From Geodermatophilus marinus (GTDB lineage: Bacteria > Actinomycetota > Actinomycetes > Mycobacteriales > Geodermatophilaceae): a stretch of 64,000 nucleotides of DNA. Shown one piece after another: positions 48,995 through 58,872 of this stretch. Below the pieces are notes generated by a model. It had not been told where the DNA came from. It made no database searches and saw only the letters and a program-made list of their open reading frames with translations. The translations under genes and the position numbers were made by a program. Positions within the stretch are counted from its first letter, which is position 1. Each line of letters begins with the position of its first letter. The stretch covers positions 186,001 through 250,000 of the forward strand of contig NZ_QVQH01000005.1 of assembly GCF_003428645.1 (NCBI RefSeq). The letters are read 5' to 3'.

Positions 48995-50032
48995 GTGCCC
49001 GTGCCGTTCCTGCTCCAGCGGCTGCTGCGCACCGCGCGGCTGCGGCTGGCGGGGTGGCGGCTGCCCCTGGCGGTGGCGCTGGCGGTGTTCCTGACGAGCT
49101 GGCTGGCCATGGTGCTGGTCGAGCCGGCCGGCAGCGCGATCGTGCGGCCGGACACCTACTGGTGGTACTTCGTCATCACCGCCGCCACCGTCGGGTACGG
49201 CGACGTCTTCCCCGCCTCCCTCGGCGGCCGCGTCGTCGGCGCCTACGTCGTCGTCGGCGGCATCGTCACGCTCACCCTGCTGTTCACCGAGCTGGCCTCC
49301 GGGCTGCAGTCGGTGCGGAGCCGACGCCTGAGGGGGCTGGTCGACCTGGACCTCACCGACCACGTCGTGCTGCTCGGCTACACCCCCGGCCGCACCGGCC
49401 GGATCGTCGCCGAGCTCACCGCCGAGGCCGGCTCCCGGGTGGTGCTGTGCGCCTGGGACGACGTGACCGAGGACCCCCTCCCCGAGCGGGCGGAGGTGCA
49501 GTTCGTGCGCGGCGACCTCACCTCCGAGGACGTGATGGCGCGCGCGGCGGTGGCCCGAGCCCGCACGGCGGTCGTCGACGCCCGCGACGACAACGAGACC
49601 CTCGCCGTCGCGCTGGCCGTGGTTCACGCCAACCCCGGCATCCACCTGGTGGCCGCGCTGCGCGACCTGTCCCGGCTCTCGGTGCTGCGCTACGTCTCCC
49701 CGACGGTGCAGGCGGTGCAGTGGCACATGCCCTACCTGCTGACCGAGGAGGCCACCGACCCCGGCATCGCGCAGGTCTACAACGACCTGATGACCAGCGG
49801 CGGGCACGGCAACACGTACTCCGCGCGGGTGCCGCCGGGCTTCCCGCACACCACGTTCGGGGCCTGCCAGACCTGGTTCGGGCAGACCTTCGGGGCGACC
49901 GTGCTGGCGCTGCGCACGGCGGAGGGGCTGACCGTGAGCCCGGCCTGGGCGGCCCCGGTGCCGGCGGGCTCGACGCTGTACTACGTCGCCCCCCGCCGGG
50001 TCGACGCCGGGCGGCTGGCCGCCGGCCGCTGA
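48995..50032 (+). CDS. Potassium channel with RCK/TrkA-N domain
   Basis: 345 residues. Two membrane helices (about 18-38 and 80-105) flank the selectivity filter TVGYGD. A cytosolic Rossmann-type RCK domain follows (HVVLLGYTPGRTGRIVAEL, then VRGDLTSEDVMARAAV), ending with an RCK-C-like part. Gated tetrameric K+ channel by family knowledge. Start chosen at GTG 48995; a second GTG 6 bases later is equally placed. Divergent from the acyl-CoA dehydrogenase gene. Confidence 0.9.
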   Translation: MPVPFLLQRLLRTARLRLAGWRLPLAVALAVFLTSWLAMVLVEPAGSAIVRPDTYWWYFVITAATVGYGDVFPASLGGRVVGAYVVVGGIVTLTLLFTELASGLQSVRSRRLRGLVDLDLTDHVVLLGYTPGRTGRIVAELTAEAGSRVVLCAWDDVTEDPLPERAEVQFVRGDLTSEDVMARAAVARARTAVVDARDDNETLAVALAVVHANPGIHLVAALRDLSRLSVLRYVSPTVQAVQWHMPYLLTEEATDPGIAQVYNDLMTSGGHGNTYSARVPPGFPHTTFGACQTWFGQTFGATVLALRTAEGLTVSPAWAAPVPAGSTLYYVAPRRVDAGRLAAGR

Positions 50033-50063
50033 GCGCCCGGCCGCGCGCCGCGCCCGCCGTCGG

Positions 50064-50576
50064 TCAGGCCTCGAGCAGGCCGCGGGCGTAGCCGATCTGA
50101 CCGAGGTGCTGCAGGTCGTCGGAGAGCACGCTGACCAGGCGGACGCCGAGGGTCACCGGCGGGTCCCAGCGCTCGTCGACGACCCGGTCGAGGTCGGCGT
50201 CGGTGAGTCCGCCCAGGAACTCCGCCGTCCGGGCGTGCACGGCCTCGGAGTACCCGAGCAGCAGGTCGGCCGAGGGCACGCGGACGGCGGCGACCTCGTC
50301 GCGGCTCATCCCGTAGCCGGTCGCCGCGGTGTCGACCGGGAGGGCGAACCGGTCAGCCCACCCGGCGGCGGTCCACACCTGCTCGGTGCCGGCCGCGTCG
50401 GCGACGTGGTCGTCCTGCACGCGCAGCAGGTGCCAGGCCAGCCAGCCGACCGGGTTGGCGTCCGGGCCGGGACGCTGCGCCAGCCGGTCGGCGTCCAGGC
50501 CGCGCAGCGCACCCCCCAGCGTCGCGGCGACCTGCTCGTAGGCGTAGGTCAGGAGGGTCCGGCTGTCCACGGTCAC
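50064..50576 (-). CDS. DinB/mycothiol-dependent-isomerase-like protein
   Basis: 170 residues. Histidines in AWHLLRVQDDHVAD and SDDLQHLGQIGYARG are the three metal ligands of the DinB_2/DUF664 four-helix bundle. Many actinobacterial members are mycothiol S-transferases or maleylpyruvate-isomerase-like enzymes. The GTG at 50576 overlaps the arylsulfotransferase stop by 4 bases; a GTG at 50570 is an alternative. Last gene of the kinase operon. Confidence 0.8.
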   Translation of the reverse strand: MTVDSRTLLTYAYEQVAATLGGALRGLDADRLAQRPGPDANPVGWLAWHLLRVQDDHVADAAGTEQVWTAAGWADRFALPVDTAATGYGMSRDEVAAVRVPSADLLLGYSEAVHARTAEFLGGLTDADLDRVVDERWDPPVTLGVRLVSVLSDDLQHLGQIGYARGLLEA

Positions 50577-52011
50577 CCCACCTCCGCGGCGCCGATGACC
50601 TCGCCGGCGTCGTCGAGGGCCTCGACGCGGAGCTCGTCGGCGCCCTCGGGTACCGGCAGCTCCGTCTCGAAGCCGTCCCGGGGCACCGGGTCGGCCTCGA
50701 CGCCGTCGGCGACCAGCCGCCACGCGGCCACCTCCGTGGCGCCGTTCCAGCTGGCGAACACCGTGTCACCGTCGCGGACGGCGTCCGGGTCGGTCGTCGG
50801 CCGCCCCGTCCACGGGGCCCGGTCGGCCCGGTAGTTGTCGCCGCTGCCCAGCGCGGCGTCGTAGCGCAGGGTGCCGTCGGGGGCGAACTCCGACCAGAAG
50901 CTCCGCGACCCCCACCCGACGACCACGGTGCCGTCGGGCAGCTGCTGGAAGCTGCCCTGGCTGCCGGCCAGCCGGTCGTCGTCGGGCGGGAGGTACTCGG
51001 TGACCAGCGTCGCGGTGCGGGCGGTCTCGTCGAGGGCCAGCCGCAGCCCCCGGGACACCGGCCCGACGTCGGGCTCGGACTGGTTGTCGAAGAGGGTCAG
51101 CGTGCCGTCGGGCTGCCGCTCGGCGTCGTGCTGCCAGGCGAACTCGGTGCCCGGGCCCATGGCGAAGTCGCTGCCCTCCCCGCCGAGGGTCCACAGCACC
51201 TCGCCGGTGGTGCGGTCGAGGTCGTAGACGGCCCACGTGTTGCGGGCCGAGACGAGCAGCGAGCCGTCGGCGTCCACGGACATGGAGTTGACGTGGAACC
51301 AGTCGAACGGGTCCTCCTCGGTGCCCTCGCCCTCCTCGAACTCCGACGCGGTCTCCTCGAGGGGGACGTGGTCGCGGGCCGACCACTCGAACACCACCTC
51401 GCCGGTGGCCACGTCGACCTCCTGGATGAGGTTGTCGTAGACCCAGCCGTCCTCCGGTCCGCCGACGGAGGTGAGGTCGGCGGGCTCGGCGACGTAGGCC
51501 GGGATCAGCATGGTGCCCTCGGGCGTGAGCCGACCCTCGTGGAAGTCGGCCTGCCCGGAGCCGACATCGCCCCCGGTGGTGACGGTCGCGACCTCCTCGT
51601 AGGAGGTGTCGACGATGTGGAACTCGCCCCAGCCGACGCCGATCTCCTGCTCGCCCTCCCACCAGGTGAGCACCGGCTCGCCCTGGTACTCCTGGATCCG
51701 CACGTCGAAGGCGCTGCCCTCGGTGGGGTGCACCCAGAGCGGCTCACCCGCGGCGTCGACGAGCAGCGGTCCGGTGTGCGGCGCGTCATCGCCCTTGGGG
51801 CCGAGGGCGAGCACGGTGCCGTCCTCCGCGCGGGGGGTGCCGGTCACGGTGACCTTCGGGGGGGTGAGGTCCGGCCGGCTGACGAAGGTCCAGTGCGGTC
51901 CCGGCTCGGACGCCTCCTCGTCGGCGGCCTCGGACGTGGAGCAGGCCGGCAGCAGGAGCAGGCCGGCGGCGACGAGCAGCGGTGCGCGTCGGCGGGAGAG
52001 CACGTGCATGG

Positions 52012-52015
<4 letters not shown>
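50573..52015 (-). CDS. Arylsulfotransferase-family (ASST-like) lipoprotein
   Basis: About 480 residues. A lipobox LLLLPAC at about residue 25 marks lipid attachment and export. The rest is a WD-like beta-propeller: repeated DGT/DNQ motifs, HVNSMSVDADGSLLVSARN and WQHDAERQPDGTLTLFDN, the histidine-rich pattern of bacterial arylsulfotransferase PF05935/PF14269. Phenol-sulfate transfer is established for some relatives, but many actinobacterial members are only adhesion-like propellers. The GTG at 52015 overlaps the kinase stop (GTGA); an ATG 6 bases inside is possible. Confidence 0.8.
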
Positions 52016-53270
<1,255 letters not shown>

Positions 53271-53280
<10 letters not shown>

Positions 53281-53399
53281 TCCGGGCGCTCGGCCGCGCC
53301 GCCGTCGCTCTGGGCCTCGAGCTCCGCGGCCTGCTCGGGCGTGGCCATCTCGAGGGCGATGTCCCGGGGTTCTGGGGTGTCGGGGTCCGGAGTCGTCAT
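53271..53399 (-). CDS. Small acidic ORF, 42 residues
   Basis: Starts at ATG 53399 and ends 10 bases inside the kinase gene. The product is Pro/Glu/Asp-rich (DPDTPEPRDIALEMATPEQ). The ribosome site is weak. It may be a real leader peptide or coupling ORF for the kinase operon. Low certainty. Confidence 0.45.
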
Positions 53400-53559
53400 G
53401 GGGTCAGACTGCCGCAGACCAGGCCCGCGTGCCCTGTCGTGGTCGACGGGTCCTCCGGCCCCGGGCCACGTCGACCGAGGACCCTGCCCCCGCGACCGCC
53501 GCCCCGGGGAGGCTGGGCGCGGGCGGGCGGAGGGCCCCACCGGCGGTGGGAGGCGGGAC

Positions 53560-54081
53560 ATGGCCGGGGAACCGGGTACGGGACGCGGAACCGCGGGACG
53601 CGTGGTCGTCGGTGTCGACGGGTCGGCCGGGGCGCGCGCAGCGCTGCGGTTCGCCGCCGAGGACGCCGTGCGCCGCGGTGTCCCGCTGGAGGCCGTCGCC
53701 GCCTACCGGCCGCCCGAGGCGTGGATGGACTTCTACGCGATCGGGGAGTACGAGCCGGACCGCGCCCGGACAGCCGCGGAGGAGCAGGCGCGCAGGCACG
53801 TGGACGAGGTGCTCGGGGAGCTGACCGGGCCGGCCCCCGACGTCCGGGTCACCGCGGTCCAGGGCGCGGCCGCCGACGTCCTGGTCGACGCGTCGACCGG
53901 TGCCGACCTGCTCGTCGTGGGCAGCCGCGGGCACGGTGGCTTCTCCAGCGTCCTGCTCGGGTCGGTGGGCATGCACTGCGTGCTGCACGCCTCCTGCCCG
54001 GTGACCGTCGTCCACTCGGCGGAGGCGCACGGGACCCGGATCCGGCTGCGCCGCCAGCACGGCCGGGAGCCGGTCTCCTGA
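53560..54081 (+). CDS. Universal stress protein
   Basis: 173 residues, one UspA domain. VVVGVDGSAGARAALRFAAEDA opens the fold and the ATP-binding motif GSRGHGGFSSVLLGSV is intact, so it should bind ATP. Ribosome site GGGAGGCGGG before the ATG. Followed by the acetyltransferase gene in the same direction. Confidence 0.93.
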   Translation: MAGEPGTGRGTAGRVVVGVDGSAGARAALRFAAEDAVRRGVPLEAVAAYRPPEAWMDFYAIGEYEPDRARTAAEEQARRHVDEVLGELTGPAPDVRVTAVQGAAADVLVDASTGADLLVVGSRGHGGFSSVLLGSVGMHCVLHASCPVTVVHSAEAHGTRIRLRRQHGREPVS

Positions 54082-54131
54082 GCGACACCACTGCGGGGGA
54101 AGCGGCCCCGGCGGCGGGGGCGGATCCCCCC

Positions 54132-54590
54132 GTGGTGCGGGCGGCCACGCCCGCGGACGCCGCCGCGGTGGCGGGCGTGCACGCCCGGGCCGGTCGCGCA
54201 GCGTGGTCGTCCTTCCTCGGGGACGTGCTCGCCGAACCGGACGTCGCGACGTGGGCCGCGCGGGTGACCGAACCGGGCTTCGTGGTGGCCGAGCGGACCG
54301 GGCGGGTCGTGGCCTTCGCCCGTGCCGACGAGCAGGCCGGCGAGGTGGCCCTGCTCTACGTCGACCCCGACGAGCAGGGGCGCGGCACCGGCCGGCTGCT
54401 GCTGGGGCTCGTCCTCGACCGGCTGCGGGCCGCCGGTCACGCGGTGGCGCGGCTGCGCACCGAGGAGCGCAACACCGGCCCGCGGCGCTTCTACGAGGCC
54501 GAGGGCTTCGTCTCGACCGGCGAGGTGCTCGAGCGCACGTGGCACGGCCGGTCGCTTCGGGAGGTCTGGTACGCCCGGCCGCTGCTCTGA
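54132..54590 (+). CDS. GNAT-family N-acetyltransferase
   Basis: 152 residues from the GTG at 54132. The acetyl-CoA loop is DEQGRGTGRLLLGLVLDRL and RRFYEAEGF is the usual late motif. Frame is open upstream to about 54078, where only CTG or non-standard starts occur. Substrate unknown; co-directional with UspA. Confidence 0.82.
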   Translation: MVRAATPADAAAVAGVHARAGRAAWSSFLGDVLAEPDVATWAARVTEPGFVVAERTGRVVAFARADEQAGEVALLYVDPDEQGRGTGRLLLGLVLDRLRAAGHAVARLRTEERNTGPRRFYEAEGFVSTGEVLERTWHGRSLREVWYARPLL

Positions 54591-54735
54591 CCGCCGCGCT
54601 CCGCTCCGCACCCGACCCTTCGCAGCACCGAGTACGACCCGCTCACCCCGGCGGCCCTCCTGCCGGGCAGGTCTCGCTGCCGGGTACGCCGAGTGCCCGG
54701 CGCACGGGTGGGTGCGCCGGGTCGGCCGGTGCGCG

Positions 54736-54759
54736 GTGGTGCCGTGGTGCCGTGGTGCC
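54736..54759. repeat. Three tandem copies of GTGGTGCC
   Basis: The 8-mer repeats perfectly at 54736, 54744 and 54752 in the gap between convergent genes. A microsatellite without visible coding. Confidence 0.8.
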
Positions 54760-54772
54760 GGGACCTTGGCGG

Positions 54773-55987
54773 TCAGGCAGCGGCGAGGGGTTGGGGGATG
54801 CGGATCTCGGTGCCGTCGGGGCGCCAGGTGCGCCAGGCGCCGTCGGGTTGCCGTTCGACGCGGAAGCCGTGGTGGACCTTGGTGTGGTGCCGCTCGCACA
54901 ACAGGGCGCTGTTGGCCAGCGAGGTCTCCCCGCCGAGGGCCCACTCGAGTAGGTGGTGCACGTCGCACCAGTGGGTCGGGGCGGTGCAGCCGGTGAACAC
55001 GCACCCGCGGTCGCGCCGCTCCACCGCTCTGCGCAGGTGCGGGGGCACCACCCGGTGGGTGCGCCCGACGTCCAGCGGGGCCCCGTCGGGACCCAGCACG
55101 ATGCGGGTGACCGCCCCGTCGCAGGCCAGCCAGCGGGCCCGGGCGGCGGAGACGGTGGCGCCGAAGCCCAGCTCCGCAGCACCCGGGCCGGGGGCGGGGT
55201 CGACGAGGTCTTCGGCGTTGATGACGACGGCGACGTGCGGTTTGACCGTGCGCAGCACCGGCAGGGTGCCGGCGGCGAGCTGGGTGTCGCAGAGCTGGAC
55301 GAGGGCGTCGGCCTGCCGCTGGGGGCGGGTGCGCTCGTCGCCGGCGCACCGCCCGGCCTGCAGGATGCTCTCCAGGGCGGCCTGCAGCTTCTCCCCGCCG
55401 GCGGCGTCGAGGTCGAACCGGCCGGTGAGCGTGCCGTCGGCGTGCCGGACGAGGGAGAGGCGGCGGCCCTCGGTGGGGTCGGGTTCGGGGCCGTCGGGGT
55501 CCAGGCCGGCCAGGTAGTGCCGCACGACCTGCACCAGGTCGGCGTGCGGGCGCGCGGCGGCGACGCCGGTGAGCAGCCGGTCGATCTCCCCGAGCTCCAC
55601 GCCGGCGGCCGCGGCGGCGGCCAGGTTCTTGTCGGCGGCCACCGGCGCCACCGTCGCGACGGCCTCGGCCGACACCGCCCCGGCGGCGTGCGCCTCCGCC
55701 AGCGCGGGCAGGTGCTCCAGCGCCCGCCCGGCCCGGACCAGCCCGGCCCCCGCGGAGGGGCTCAGCCGCCCGTGCCCGCGCAGCCAGGAGGCCATGGTCT
55801 TCAGCCCGTCGACCTCCGCCGCGCCGGCCAGCTCGCAGGCCCGCACGGTGCGGGCGACCTCGGCGGCGATCCGGTGCTGGGCGACCAGCAGTCCACCCAG
55901 GCGTTCCAGCAGCTCCGGGCCGAACGCCGAGGCCAGCCCGGCCCCGGCCAGCCCGTCGATCGCCGCGCACAGGTCCTCCACCGTCAC
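54773..55987 (-). CDS. DUF222/13E12-family HNH protein
   Basis: 404 residues. The N-terminal DUF222 helical region is followed by a C-terminal HNH nuclease: zinc-type CVFTGCTAPTHWC, the active HH in DVHHLLEWALGGETSLAN and CERHHTKVHHG. The family is greatly expanded in actinobacteria (13E12 repeats of mycobacteria). GTG start at 55987 with GGGAGGTG. It is preceded by a LexA-type box, so damage induction is expected. Confidence 0.92.
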   Translation of the reverse strand: MTVEDLCAAIDGLAGAGLASAFGPELLERLGGLLVAQHRIAAEVARTVRACELAGAAEVDGLKTMASWLRGHGRLSPSAGAGLVRAGRALEHLPALAEAHAAGAVSAEAVATVAPVAADKNLAAAAAAGVELGEIDRLLTGVAAARPHADLVQVVRHYLAGLDPDGPEPDPTEGRRLSLVRHADGTLTGRFDLDAAGGEKLQAALESILQAGRCAGDERTRPQRQADALVQLCDTQLAAGTLPVLRTVKPHVAVVINAEDLVDPAPGPGAAELGFGATVSAARARWLACDGAVTRIVLGPDGAPLDVGRTHRVVPPHLRRAVERRDRGCVFTGCTAPTHWCDVHHLLEWALGGETSLANSALLCERHHTKVHHGFRVERQPDGAWRTWRPDGTEIRIPQPLAAA

Positions 55988-56008
55988 CGCACCTCCCTGC
56001 CCCGCCCA

Positions 56009-56024
56009 TCGAACACGTGTACGA
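56009..56024 (-). promoter_or_regulatory. LexA (SOS) box for the HNH gene
   Basis: TCGAACACGTGTACGA differs by one base from the actinobacterial SOS consensus TCGAAC-N4-GTTCGA. It lies 22 bases before the HNH start codon, next to a TAGTAT hexamer. The same arrangement controls 13E12-type genes in mycobacteria. Confidence 0.7.
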
Positions 56025-56320
56025 ATACTATCGCCGGTCGGTGGTCACCGCAGCATGAATCCCCAGGTCAGCAGGCTGTCCACAGATCCATGCCGAGGGT
56101 TGACGCGGCTCTGGTAGGGGCTCCACCGGCCCAGCGGGCAAGGGCCGCGGTAGCGGCCCGAGCAGCGAGGCCGGCATGCACGCCGGCGCTCCACCTCACG
56201 CGGCGCCCGCCGGCCGGGTGATCCGCGCGGGCCACGCCAGGTGCTGCAGGCAGTGCGCAAGGGCCCGCGATTCCCGCCGGGAAGGGACCCCGGCCCCAGC
56301 CGGAGGAAGGCATGCCCGCT

Positions 56321-56400
56321 CGGGAGGTGAACCCCCGCCCGGGACGTGCACGCCGCCGTCCGGCAGGCGAACGCCCCGCCCGGGAGGCTCGCGCCCCGGG
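56321..56400. repeat. Degenerate 20-bp tandem repeat, about four units
   Basis: Units begin at 56321, 56340, 56361 and 56381, each resembling CGGGAGGTGAACGCCCCGCC with several substitutions. It directly follows (on the minus strand) the DUF2505 gene. Not a CRISPR: no conserved repeat with unique spacers. Confidence 0.55.
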
Positions 56401-56415
56401 AGCGGGGAGGACCGC

Positions 56416-56916
56416 TCAGGCCGGCGAGGCCAGCCAGCGGCGGAGCACCTCGTCCTCTCGCCGCAGCACCACCAGGGCCAGCTCCCGGACGGCGGCCTCC
56501 GCCTGCCGGCCCACGAAGGGCGCGTCGACCTCGGCCTCACCGGTGACCGTGGAGCGGGTGCCGTCGTCGACCGCCGCCAGCCTCCGCTCGCCCCGGACCG
56601 CCACCGACCGCCCGAACACCTCGGCCTGCACGTCGAGCAGCCCGCGGTGCGCGCCGTCGGGCGAGCGCGTCCAGCTCCGCCGGTCGACGACGGCCACCTC
56701 GCGGCCGACGAAGCGGGCGAACACCGACGGGACGCCGGTCGTGGGGACCAGCAGGCGCACCGCCGTCCGCGGGCCGTCGTCGGACTCCTCGGCCGACACG
56801 CCCTGCAGCTGCGCCCCCAGCGACCGGGCCACGTCGCGGAGGAACACCTCGTCGGTGAGGACGGCCAGGACCTCGTCGGGGGAGCCGGCGAGCAGGGCGG
56901 TGTGGTCGATGGGCAC
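56416..56916 (-). CDS. DUF2505-family protein
   Basis: 166 residues with the DUF2505 pattern: PDEVLAVLTDEVFLRDVARSLGA at the start, VPSVFARFVGREVAVVDRRSW in the middle and a SRPBCC/START-like fold expected. Binds a hydrophobic ligand in family models. ATG start; divergent from the VOC gene 80 bases away. Role unknown. Confidence 0.8.
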   Translation of the reverse strand: MPIDHTALLAGSPDEVLAVLTDEVFLRDVARSLGAQLQGVSAEESDDGPRTAVRLLVPTTGVPSVFARFVGREVAVVDRRSWTRSPDGAHRGLLDVQAEVFGRSVAVRGERRLAAVDDGTRSTVTGEAEVDAPFVGRQAEAAVRELALVVLRREDEVLRRWLASPA

Positions 56917-56996
56917 GCCGCAGTGTCCGCCGAGCGCCGCACCGGGCGCGCGGCGGGGGTGGTGCCCGCGGCGGGCGCGGGTCTAGCGTCCGCGCC

Positions 56997-57383
56997 ATGC
57001 GGCTGTTCGCCTACCTGAGCTACGCCGACGCTCCCGCCGCACTGCGGTGGCTGGCCGCCCTGGGGTTCGAGGAGGTGCGCCGGCAGGACGGCGAACCCGG
57101 GCAGGTCCTGCACGCCGAGCTGCGCGCCGGCGACGCCGTGGTCATGGTCGCCAGCAACGACGCCGACTACCGGCGCGCGCCGCTGGTCGGCCGGTCGACC
57201 GGCTCCGGGCTGTACCTGCTCGTGGACGACGTCGACGAGGTCCACGCCCGCGCACTGGCCGCCGGGGGGCGCGAGGTCTTCGCGCCGGAGGACACCGAGT
57301 GGGGCACGCGACGCTCCCGCCTGCTCGACCCCGAGGGCGGCGAGTGGAGCCTCGGCTCCTACGAGCCCGGTGCCGCCTGGTGA
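56997..57383 (+). CDS. VOC-family (glyoxalase-like) protein
   Basis: 128 residues, a complete two-strand-repeat VOC fold: LSYADAPAALRWLAALGFE, LYLLVDDVDEVHARALAAGG and LLDPEGGEWSLGSYEP. Such proteins include antibiotic-binding and PhnB-like members. ATG start. Overlaps or abuts the YdeI gene after it. Confidence 0.82.
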   Translation: MRLFAYLSYADAPAALRWLAALGFEEVRRQDGEPGQVLHAELRAGDAVVMVASNDADYRRAPLVGRSTGSGLYLLVDDVDEVHARALAAGGREVFAPEDTEWGTRRSRLLDPEGGEWSLGSYEPGAAW

Positions 57384-57414
57384 GCGGCCGGTCCGCACGG
57401 GGCCGGCGGACGCC

Positions 57415-57999
57415 GTGCGACCGGCGGAACGCGCGCAGCCGGCGGACCGGGCGGGCTGGCGGGCCTGGCTGACCGAGAACGCGGACCGCTCGGGCGGCGT
57501 CTGGCTGGTCTACGACAAGGGCCCGGGGCGGCGGCTCGGCTACGACGACATCGTCGAGGAGGCGCTCTGCTTCGGCTGGGTCGACAGCCGGCCGGCCCGC
57601 CTCGACACCGCCCGGGCCATGCTCTACGTCGCGCCGCGCAACCCGGCCAGCCGCTGGTCCCGCCGGAACAAGGACCGCGTCGAGCGGCTGCGGGCCGCCG
57701 GCCTGATGACCCCCGCCGGTGAGGCGGTGGTCGCGGCCGCGGAGGCCAGCGGCGCCTGGGGCGCCCTGGACGACGTCGAGGACCTCGTCGAGCCCGACGA
57801 CCTGCGGACGGCGCTGGACGCCCGGCCCCGGGCGCGGGAGCACTGGTCGGCGTTCCCGCCGTCGGTCCGGCGGGCGGTCCTGGAGTGGGTGTCCGCCGCC
57901 CGGCGCCCGGAGACCCGGCTGCGGCGGGTGCAGACGGTGGTGGCCGAGGCCGAGGCCGGCCGCCGGGCCAACCAGTGGCGGCAACCGCGCGGGCGCTGA
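57415..57999 (+). CDS. YdeI/OmpD-associated-family protein
   Basis: 194 residues from GTG 57415; an in-frame GTG at 57370 would overlap the VOC gene by 14 bases. Motifs WLTENADRSGGVWLVYDKG, EEALCFGWVDSRPARLD and PRNPASRWSRRNKDRVERL are characteristic. Relatives are often beside antimicrobial-resistance or stress genes; function not settled. Confidence 0.83.
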   Translation: MRPAERAQPADRAGWRAWLTENADRSGGVWLVYDKGPGRRLGYDDIVEEALCFGWVDSRPARLDTARAMLYVAPRNPASRWSRRNKDRVERLRAAGLMTPAGEAVVAAAEASGAWGALDDVEDLVEPDDLRTALDARPRAREHWSAFPPSVRRAVLEWVSAARRPETRLRRVQTVVAEAEAGRRANQWRQPRGR

Positions 58000-58002
58000 C
58001 GG

Positions 58003-58872
58003 TCAGCCCGGTCGCACCAGCGCCGCCCAGCGGGCCACGTCGGCCGCGACCTGCGGGCCGTGCGTCAGCGGCAGGAAGTGGCCGGCGCCGGGGTAGGAGA
58101 CCAGCTCGGCGTCGGGCAGGGCGGTGAGGAGCGCCCGGAGGTCCTCCTCGAGGACCTCGGGGTCGCGGGTGCCGTGCAGGACCAGCGCCGGCACGTCCAG
58201 GTGCCGCGCGAGCCCGGTGCCGTCGTGGCTGAGGCTGGCCAGGGTGGTCGCCGACAACGCCGGCGACCGGGTGGTGAGCAGGTCGTCGCGGACCCGCTCG
58301 ACCAGCTCCTCCGGTTCCCCGGGGGCGAAGCCGAACCGGCGGACCAGCCGGTCCGACACCCACCCGACCGGCCGCAGCCGCCGACCGGCCGCCGTCCCGA
58401 CCCGCAGCGCGGCGAACCAGGCGCTCTGCAGGGCGCCCGCGAGCCGCGGCGGCAGCCGGCGGGCGGGCAGGCCGGGCGCGGTGACGCGGGAACCGCCGGA
58501 CCCGACGAACACCGCCCCGGCGTACCGCCCGGTGCCGGCCAGCCGGGCGGCGGCCAGCAGCACGCCGCCGCCGAGGCTGTGGCCGACCACCAGCGCGCGG
58601 GTGCCCGGGTCGAGGCAGCCCTCGAGCACGGCCAGCAGGTCCCGGCCGTGCGCCTCCAGCGTGTAGCCCGCCGATCCGGCGTCCCCGCTGCGCCCGTGCC
58701 CGCGCAGGTCGTAGGCGATCACCCGGTGCTCCCGGGCCAGGCGGGCGGCCACGTCGTCCCACCCCCGGGAGTACATGCCCAGCCCGTGCACGAGCACGAC
58801 GGGCGGGGCCTCCCGGGGGCCGCGGACGGTGACCGCCAGCGGGGTCCCGTCGACGGTGGCCGGCTCGGTCAC
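58003..58872 (-). CDS. Alpha/beta hydrolase
   Basis: 289 residues. VVLVHGLGMYSRGWDDVA, YDLRGHGRSG, the nucleophile GHSLGG, a DPEV acid after HGTR and the histidine in GAGHFLPLTHG make up the triad and oxyanion region. Soluble esterase/lipase-like or lactonase-like; substrate unknown. GTG start overlaps the metallophosphoesterase stop. Third gene of a coupled trio. Confidence 0.88.
   Translation of the reverse strand: MTEPATVDGTPLAVTVRGPREAPPVVLVHGLGMYSRGWDDVAARLAREHRVIAYDLRGHGRSGDAGSAGYTLEAHGRDLLAVLEGCLDPGTRALVVGHSLGGGVLLAAARLAGTGRYAGAVFVGSGGSRVTAPGLPARRLPPRLAGALQSAWFAALRVGTAAGRRLRPVGWVSDRLVRRFGFAPGEPEELVERVRDDLLTTRSPALSATTLASLSHDGTGLARHLDVPALVLHGTRDPEVLEEDLRALLTALPDAELVSYPGAGHFLPLTHGPQVAADVARWAALVRPG

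Larger units (their letters stand above)
55988..56415. other. Gene-free 428-bp region upstream of the HNH gene
   Basis: Near its left end are the LexA box (56009-56024) and a TAGTAT -10-like hexamer (56026-56031, minus strand); the only relatively AT-rich stretch follows. The right end (56321-56400) is a degenerate tandem repeat. Between them I see no credible gene; short frames lack starts with ribosome sites. Confidence 0.6.
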
